This document shows positions 1-3,061 of a stretch of DNA of 6,863 bases, piece after piece (the stretch's first letter is position 1; every line of letters starts with the position of its first letter). Origin of the DNA: GCA-2746365 sp964651445. GTDB lineage: Bacteria > Pseudomonadota > Gammaproteobacteria > SZUA-229. Below the pieces are notes generated by a model, which searched no databases, was not told the origin of the DNA, and saw only the letters and a program-made list of their open reading frames with translations. The stretch covers positions 1-6,863 of the forward strand of contig CAZYYW010000111.1 in the NCBI GenBank assembly GCA_964651445.1, in the 5' to 3' direction. The position numbers were made by a program, and so were the translations under genes.

Positions 1-44
1 GCAGCGACCAACTAAGTTGATAACTGCTTATTTTTCTTGCTATA

Positions 45-65
45 TATGGTGCGCCTGAAGGGATT
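45..65 (-). pseudogene. tRNA-Arg(ACG) 3'-end remnant
   Basis: These 21 bases are identical to 323-343, which is the 3' end of the intact tRNA-Arg (CCA, discriminator, 3' acceptor strand and the start of the T-arm) plus two bases beyond it. Identity stops inside the T-arm, exactly where the hairpin-rich repeat copy 1 begins. The rest of a tRNA cannot be found on the other side of that repeat. It is either the relic of a second tRNA-Arg gene (this locus often carries several tRNA-Arg copies in gammaproteobacteria) or an attachment-site-like duplication. Positions 1-44, to its left, show nothing recognisable. Confidence 0.7.
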
Positions 66-246
66 ATTCGGGCTATCCTTCGGCAATTACTCCTGCATTG
101 CTCTACTGACCTACATCCCTGTAGGAATGCCCTCACTCCTTCGGAGCCGCCTAAATAACAGGCGTTAAAAATCGCATTGTTCAGGAGAACCGGTGTCGCA
201 AAGCACAAGGATGTGCGAGAGCGACTTCCTGACGATTTTTTCGAAC
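60..246. repeat. Hairpin-rich T-arm-bounded repeat, copy 1 (longest, diverged)
   Basis: It opens with GGGATTATTCGGGCT and closes with CGATTTTTTCGAAC, like copies 2 and 3, and shares the internal blocks TGCCCTCAC, CCTTCGG and GTTAAAAATCG in the same order. The outer blocks GGGATT and TTCGAAC are the two halves of the conserved tRNA T-arm. Visible hairpins are CCTACA/TGTAGG (110-125, loop TCCC), GCCT/AGGC (149-163), and a long nested one. The nested hairpin pairs AAAAATCG (167-174) with CGATTTTT (233-240), TCAGGA (181-186) with TCCTGA (227-232), GTCGC (195-199) with GCGAC (221-225), and GCACA (203-207) with TGTGC (212-216). Relative to copy 3 it carries extra sequence in two hairpin loops (about 75-127 and 175-230). 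No coding capacity is apparent. Confidence 0.75.
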
Positions 247-278
247 CGAGTGGTGAACAACTCTATTCAAAAAACGAA

Positions 279-322
279 CAATAAAAAAGCCCCACCAAAA
301 AACGGGTGGGGCTTTTTTATTG
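279..322. terminator. Bidirectional Rho-independent terminator of tRNA-Arg
   Basis: A perfect 18-bp inverted repeat (279-296 with 305-322) encloses an 8-base loop. It has a GC-rich core GCCCCACC/GGTGGGGC flanked by A6 and T6 runs, so it can terminate in either direction. It starts only two bases past the encoded CCA of tRNA-Arg, so on the minus strand it ends the tRNA transcript almost at the mature 3' end. Confidence 0.93.
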
Positions 323-324
323 TA

Positions 325-401
325 TGGTGCGCCTGAAGGGATTCGAACCCCTGACCGCTCGGTTCGTAGCCGAGTACTCTATCCAGCTGAGCTACAGGCG
401 C
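325..401 (-). tRNA. tRNA-Arg(ACG)
   Basis: This is a 77-base tRNA including an encoded CCA (plus-strand tgg at 325-327). The acceptor stem GCGCCTG/CAGGCGC pairs fully with discriminator A. The anticodon loop is CTACGAA (plus 363-369), giving anticodon ACG, whose first base is normally deaminated to inosine so that it reads CGU, CGC and CGA. The T-arm has the canonical GGTTCGAATCC. It lies downstream of csrA and tRNA-Ser(GCT), the same order as E. coli csrA-serV-argV. It has its own promoter at 445-473 and a terminator 2 bp beyond the 3' end. The spacing to tRNA-Ser (522 bp) is inflated by two repeat copies. Confidence 0.97.
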
Positions 402-444
402 ATAAATTGTCGCGCATAAATTATTATTATGGCTGCGAGGGCGC

Positions 445-473
445 ATTATCTAGGTTTATGCTAGTTACGTCAA
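445..473 (-). promoter_or_regulatory. Sigma70-type promoter of tRNA-Arg with GC-rich discriminator
   Basis: On the minus strand TTGACG (468-473) and GATAAT (445-450) are separated by exactly 17 bases, and each hexamer has five consensus bases. Immediately downstream is GCGCCCTCG (444-436), a GC-rich discriminator of the kind found at stringently controlled stable-RNA promoters. The expected start near 437-438 leaves a leader of about 36 bases before the mature tRNA 5' end. Control by ppGpp is inferred from the discriminator. Confidence 0.85.
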
Positions 474-478
474 TGTAA

Positions 479-493
479 ATGGCGGAGAAAGAG
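479..493 (-). pseudogene. tRNA-Ser(GCT) 3'-end remnant
   Basis: Fifteen bases match 923-937 exactly, which is the 3' end (CCA, discriminator G, 3' acceptor strand) of the intact tRNA-Ser, in the same orientation. Just beyond, TATAACCCTATT (500-511) resembles TATAAACCCTAT (960-971) from the variable arm of that tRNA. The stretch may therefore be a decayed tRNA-Ser with about 22 bases deleted from the T-arm side. It lies directly upstream of the tRNA-Arg promoter. Confidence 0.6.
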
Positions 494-530
494 ATGTTTA
501 TAACCCTATTTTCCACGTTAAATTCACCAA

Positions 531-719
531 GGGATTATTCGGGCTTTCCGTGCCCTCACCCCTTCGGGGCCATTCGCAAGTGACGCGAATGTTAAAAATC
601 GTTCCCGACAATTGCTCCTGCATTGTTCTAATTACGGGCGCCCTGCCCTAACTGACGATTTTTTCGAACAAGGGTTCTTATCAAATCCTCTTGATCCTCA
701 ATATTCTTAACTATGAACC
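531..719. repeat. Hairpin-rich T-arm-bounded repeat, copy 2, with tail
   Basis: Bases 531-605 are identical to 755-829 and bases 653-719 to 830-896. The only large difference from copy 3 is 47 extra bases (606-652) inside the loop of the last hairpin. The core 531-669 runs from GGGATT to TTCGAAC, followed by a 50-base tail (670-719) shared only with copy 3. Hairpins are GGGC/GCCC (541-555), a UUCG-type C-rich hairpin (559-569), CATTCGC/GCGAATG (571-591, 7-base loop), and AAAAATCGT/ACGATTTTT (594-602 with 655-663). Confidence 0.85.
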
Positions 720-754
720 TAATAAGCTTTACTCTTGCCTCCTAGCTGCACGGA

Positions 755-896
755 GGGATTATTCGGGCTTTCCGTGCCCTCACCCCTTCGGGGCCATTCG
801 CAAGTGACGCGAATGTTAAAAATCGTTCCTGACGATTTTTTCGAACAAGGGTTCTTATCAAATCCTCTTGATCCTCAATATTCTTAACTATGAACC
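755..896. repeat. Hairpin-rich T-arm-bounded repeat, copy 3 (shortest form), with tail
   Basis: This is the simplest copy, with a 92-base core from GGGATT (755-760) to TTCGAAC (840-846) and the 50-base tail to 896. Three or four hairpins lie head to tail: GGGC/GCCC, the UUCG-type hairpin, CATTCGC/GCGAATG (795-815) and AAAAATCGT/ACGATTTTT (818-826 with 832-840, 5-base loop). The last has A and T runs at both ends and could act as a terminator in either direction, which would place it downstream of tRNA-Ser. A minus-strand reading frame crosses this repeat from within tRNA-Ser, but it is made of tRNA and repeat sequence and is not a gene. Confidence 0.85.
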
Positions 897-924
897 CAAA
901 AGACGGGTTCATAGTTAAGAATAT
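878..924. repeat. Perfect 20-bp inverted repeat abutting tRNA-Ser 3' end
   Basis: The arms 878-897 and 905-924 are perfect reverse complements around a 7-base loop (AAAAGAC). The right arm ends on position 924, which encodes the final A of the tRNA CCA. The left arm is the end of the repeat tail, of which 19 of 20 bases also occur in copy 2 (700-719) without a partner arm. No T-run follows on the minus strand, so it is not a classic terminator. It could protect or guide processing of the tRNA 3' end, or mark a rearrangement junction. Confidence 0.9.
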
Positions 925-1016
925 GGCGGAGAAAGAGGGATTCGAACCCTCGATAGAGCTATAAACCCTATACACCCTTAGCAGGGGCGCGCCTTCAGCC
1001 GCTCGGCCATTTCTCC
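924..1016 (-). tRNA. tRNA-Ser(GCT)
   Basis: This is a 93-base class II tRNA including encoded CCA (plus tgg at 924-926), with discriminator G. The acceptor stem GGAGAAA/TTTCTCC pairs fully. The anticodon loop CTGCTAA (plus 978-984) gives GCT, which reads AGC and AGU. A long variable arm, typical of tRNA-Ser, lies between the anticodon stem and the T-arm GGGTTCGAATCCC. It sits between csrA and tRNA-Arg(ACG), the conserved gammaproteobacterial arrangement (serV-argV in E. coli). I could not pick out a convincing promoter in the 150 bases upstream. Confidence 0.96.
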
Positions 1017-1088
1017 GTTACTATCTTTTTTTACGTGTCATTGCACGGCCTGAGTTTTACTGAGCCAGGCGCTCCACTTACCAAGAAA

Positions 1089-1114
1089 AGCATACAAAAT
1101 ATTTTTTGTATGCT
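1089..1114. repeat. AT-rich 11-bp palindrome between csrA and tRNA-Ser
   Basis: AGCATACAAAA (1089-1099) pairs perfectly with TTTTGTATGCT (1104-1114) around a 4-base loop. On the minus strand the second arm is followed by TTTCTT, so it could act as a weak terminator behind the csrA terminator, or be an operator-like site upstream of tRNA-Ser. The rest of 1017-1165 contains only a small GCCTG/CAGGC hairpin (1048-1070) and no gene. Confidence 0.55.
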
Positions 1115-1165
1115 GCTTCAACTTGCTGTTGTACTTTCCTGTCGTAATTCCCTATTGTTATGTAC

Positions 1166-1214
1166 AATAAAAAACAGGTATACATCGCTACAACGGGTGC
1201 GAAGCATACCTGTT
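1166..1214 (-). terminator. Rho-independent terminator of csrA
   Basis: On the minus strand AACAGGTAT (1214-1206) pairs with ATACCTGTT (1181-1173), with an extra inner TCGC/GCGA pairing. The stem runs into a T-rich tract (T6, then ATTG, 1174-1166). It begins 45 bases after the csrA stop codon, so it should end the csrA message and separate it from the tRNA genes. Confidence 0.85.
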
Positions 1215-1258
1215 CTGTGTTTACAGGTAAAGCCTTTTAAACACTCTGTACTAAACAA

Positions 1259-1444
1259 TCAGCTAGCGGTGCCTTCTGCTTGTTCAGCTTTGATACGATC
1301 GTAAATTTCTTCACGGTGTACCGCTACTTCTTTGGGGGCATTGATGCCTATTCTTACCTGATTACCTTTTACACCAAGCACGGTTACGGTAACTTCGTCA
1401 CCAATCATTAAAGTTTCGCCAACGCGACGGGTTAATATCAACAT
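1259..1444 (-). CDS. csrA: Carbon storage regulator CsrA (RsmA family)
   Basis: CsrA is a small homodimeric RNA-binding protein that binds GGA motifs in mRNA leaders, usually over the ribosome binding site, and so controls carbon storage, motility, biofilm and virulence-type traits. It is itself titrated by CsrB/RsmY-type RNAs. The 61 residues equal the E. coli length and are almost identical over the first 50: MLILTRRVGETLMIGD at the N terminus (RNA-contacting strand beta-1 with R6 and R7) and VAVHREEIYDRI at 41-52 (strand beta-5 with R44, then the helix). Only the tail after about residue 53 differs. The ATG start follows GGAG at 8 bases. It has its own terminator at 1166-1214 and precedes tRNA-Ser. 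None of its conserved residues look altered. Confidence 0.98.
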   Translation of the reverse strand: MLILTRRVGETLMIGDEVTVTVLGVKGNQVRIGINAPKEVAVHREEIYDRIKAEQAEGTAS

Positions 1445-1458
1445 ATCCTAGTCTCCAT
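1445..1458 (-). promoter_or_regulatory. csrA ribosome binding site with two GGA motifs
   Basis: On the minus strand the leader reads ATGGAGACTAGGAT directly before the ATG. GGAG (1456-1453) is the likely Shine-Dalgarno sequence at 8-base spacing. ATGGA (1458-1454) matches the ANGGA core bound by CsrA, and a second GGA (1448-1446) lies almost against the start codon. CsrA repression of its own translation is known in E. coli. The same is inferred here. Confidence 0.6.
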
Positions 1459-1520
1459 GTTGTATCGAATGAAAAAATAAGAGTTATAAACAGCGCGAGA
1501 GTTCATAATTCTTACATTTA

Positions 1521-1547
1521 CCCTTTATCTATTAAACACATAAAGGG
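1521..1547. repeat. 8-bp stem-loop in the lysC-csrA intergenic region
   Basis: CCCTTTAT (1521-1528) pairs with ATAAAGGG (1540-1547) across an 11-base loop. It lies between the lysC stop and the csrA start (158 bases). No T-run follows on the minus strand, so termination of lysC here is doubtful. No strong promoter stands out, although TATAAC (minus strand, 1490-1485) is a possible -10 element for csrA. Confidence 0.4.
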
Positions 1548-1602
1548 CACTGTGTGTTCACGTTTGATTTTACAATATTATGACCGCGTTGTTTCAACAA
1601 TA

Positions 1603-2838
1603 TTACATATTTGTTAGTTGACCATCATTGTCTAAACCAAAGGCTTCATGTAGAGCACGTACGCCTAATTCTAGGTATTTCTCATCGACGACCACTGATA
1701 TTTTAATCTCTGATGTCGAAATCATGCGTATGTTGATGTTTTCTTTAGCCAAAGTGTCGAACATGGTATTGGCGATACCCGCGTGAGAACGCATGCCGAC
1801 ACCAACCAGTGAAATTTTGACGATGGCATCATCACCTTGCATTTTCTTTGCGCCCAATTCAGTGGCGACTTTTTCCATCAAATCATGTGCTTTTGCATAA
1901 TCATTGCGGTGTACGGTAAAGGTAAAGTCGGTACAACCATCTTCTGAGATGTTCTGCACGATCATGTCAATTTCGATATTGGCTTCGGTAATCGGACCCA
2001 ATATTTTTGATGCCACGCCTGGTTGGTCGGGCACACCGTTAATGGTTAACTTCGCTTCGTCACGATTAAATGCGATGCCTGAGATTACTGCCTGTTCCAC
2101 GTTATCATCCTCCAGTGCTATTAGTGTGCCCTCGCCCTCTTTAAAGGAGGACAGCACTCGTAATGGGACATTATATTTACCGGCAAATTCGACAGAGCGA
2201 ATTTGCAGCACTTTTGAACCCAGACTCGCCATTTCCAGCATTTCTTCAAAAGTGATGTGATCGAGTTTCCTGGCTTTTGGCTCTACCCGTGGGTCGGTGG
2301 TATAAACGCCGTCGACATCGGTATAAATCTGACATTCTTCGGCACCTAATGCAGCCGCGATAGCGACTGCCGTGGTGTCTGAGCCACCACGGCCAAGGGT
2401 GGTGATATTGCCGTCTTCATCAACACCCTGAAAACCGGCAACCACAACGACACGGCCCGCATCCAAATCGGCTTTCATTTTTTCACTTTGAATTTCTTTA
2501 ATGCGTGCTTTGCCGTGTACGTCATCCGTTACCATACGAATTTGTGCGCCGGTATATGAGCGTGCATCACAGCCACGATCCAGCAATGCCATGGTTAACA
2601 GGGCGATGGTCACCTGTTCGCCGGTGGAGATAATGACATCCATTTCGCGGGCATGCAGTTTATCACTCACCTCATTAGCAAGACTTATTAAGCGGTTGGT
2701 TTCGCCGCTCATGGCGGACACCGCTACCACTACCTGGTCACCACTACGCGCGCGCGCGGCCACCTTATCGGCGACATTGCCGATTTTTTCTATGGTGCCA
2801 ACGGAAGTACCGCCGTATTTCTGGACTATAAGAGCCAT
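1603..2838 (-). CDS. lysC: Aspartate kinase (aspartokinase)
   Basis: This cytoplasmic enzyme phosphorylates L-aspartate to 4-phospho-aspartate, the first step to diaminopimelate/lysine, threonine and methionine. It has 411 residues, the usual length of the single-domain-kinase type. The amino-acid kinase fold spans about 1-240: KYGGTSVG (7-14), SAMSGETNRL (41-50), STGEQ (71-75), TTLGRGGSDTTA (146-157) and YTDVDGVYTTDPR (172-184). Two ACT domains follow at about 265-335 (LTINGVPDQPGVASKIL) and 341-410 (KISLVGVGMRSHAGIANTMF), where lysine and threonine feedback inhibitors bind in this family. The ATG start is fixed by the conserved MALIVQKYGG N terminus, but no Shine-Dalgarno sequence precedes it. 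A much better one lies inside the gene before V247. It has its own promoter (2879-2907) and no riboswitch-sized leader. It sits between alaS and csrA. Confidence 0.97.
   Translation of the reverse strand: MALIVQKYGGTSVGTIEKIGNVADKVAARARSGDQVVVAVSAMSGETNRLISLANEVSDKLHAREMDVIISTGEQVTIALLTMALLDRGCDARSYTGAQIRMVTDDVHGKARIKEIQSEKMKADLDAGRVVVVAGFQGVDEDGNITTLGRGGSDTTAVAIAAALGAEECQIYTDVDGVYTTDPRVEPKARKLDHITFEEMLEMASLGSKVLQIRSVEFAGKYNVPLRVLSSFKEGEGTLIALEDDNVEQAVISGIAFNRDEAKLTINGVPDQPGVASKILGPITEANIEIDMIVQNISEDGCTDFTFTVHRNDYAKAHDLMEKVATELGAKKMQGDDAIVKISLVGVGMRSHAGIANTMFDTLAKENINIRMISTSEIKISVVVDEKYLELGVRALHEAFGLDNDGQLTNM
2098..2113 (-). promoter_or_regulatory. Internal Shine-Dalgarno and GTG start for a lysC beta subunit
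   Basis: On the minus strand GGAGGA (2113-2108), then seven bases, then an in-frame GTG (2100-2098, codon V247) form a near-ideal translation start inside lysC. Starting here gives a 165-residue polypeptide holding just the two ACT domains. Aspartate kinases of Bacillus subtilis and Corynebacterium glutamicum are alpha2beta2 enzymes whose beta subunit, about 160-170 residues, comes from an in-frame internal start at the same place. Use of this site here is inference. Confidence 0.6.
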
Positions 2839-2878
2839 GGCTAATTTTGTTTAGTTTGTGCTGCTGTAAAAAATATGA

Positions 2879-2907
2879 AGTATATAAGTTTTCGCTAATT
2901 CTTGCAA
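2879..2907 (-). promoter_or_regulatory. Sigma70-type promoter of lysC
   Basis: On the minus strand TTGCAA (2907-2902, four consensus bases) and TATACT (2884-2879, five) are exactly 17 bases apart. The predicted start near 2872 leaves a leader of about 34 bases before the lysC ATG, too short for a lysine riboswitch. lysC is therefore probably transcribed separately from alaS. Confidence 0.7.
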
Positions 2908-2992
2908 TGAATCAATGGCTTAGAAACACAACGACTAGGGACTGCAAGCCTGCTTAAAACCATCGCTTCCCAACTTTCAATGCTCTTGACGT

Positions 2993-3029
2993 AAGCCTCC
3001 CCCTTTTTCAAAGGCGGATTGAGAGGCTT
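2993..3029. repeat. Stem-loop with degenerate CCCCCTTT...AAAGG repeat downstream of alaS
   Basis: AAGCCTC (2993-2999) pairs with GAGGCTT (3023-3029), and CCTTT with AAAGG forms an inner stem around 3000-3014. It begins about 30 bases past the alaS stop on the minus strand. No T-run follows on that strand, so it is a poor terminator for alaS. On the plus strand it is followed by GCTTTT. The C-rich/CTTTTTCAAAG core resembles dispersed palindromic repeats known from many bacterial genomes. A further GCAAGCCT (2944-2951) can pair with AGGCTTGC (3024-3031), so the region may fold in alternative ways. Confidence 0.45.
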
Positions 3030-3061
3030 GCTTTTAAAAGATTAAACCCGCCCAATCGGTA

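Noticed and set aside
45..343. A complete integrated island between the 21-bp tRNA-Arg repeats
   Set aside because: Only 278 bp separate the repeats, with no integrase or cargo. At most this is a non-autonomous element or the scar of one.
531..896. CRISPR array
   Set aside because: The repeats are only two or three, long, structurally internal and unequally spaced, with no short identical repeat-spacer units and no cas genes.
742..975. A 77-codon minus-strand open frame spanning tRNA-Ser and repeat copy 3
   Set aside because: Its first third is the 3' half of tRNA-Ser and the remainder is the palindrome and the repeat. No start signal is visible, and hairpin repeats explain the open frame.
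1035..1304. An 89-codon plus-strand open frame
   Set aside because: It runs through the csrA terminator and the csrA 3' end in antisense, has no Shine-Dalgarno and resembles no known protein.
1904..2854. Plus-strand open frames opposite lysC, and similar ones opposite alaS
   Set aside because: They are antisense shadows of conserved genes in the opposite frame, with no start signals or recognisable products.
2839..3061. Lysine riboswitch upstream of lysC
   Set aside because: The promoter at 2879-2907 leaves only about 34 bases of leader, and none of the conserved lysine-riboswitch architecture is visible.
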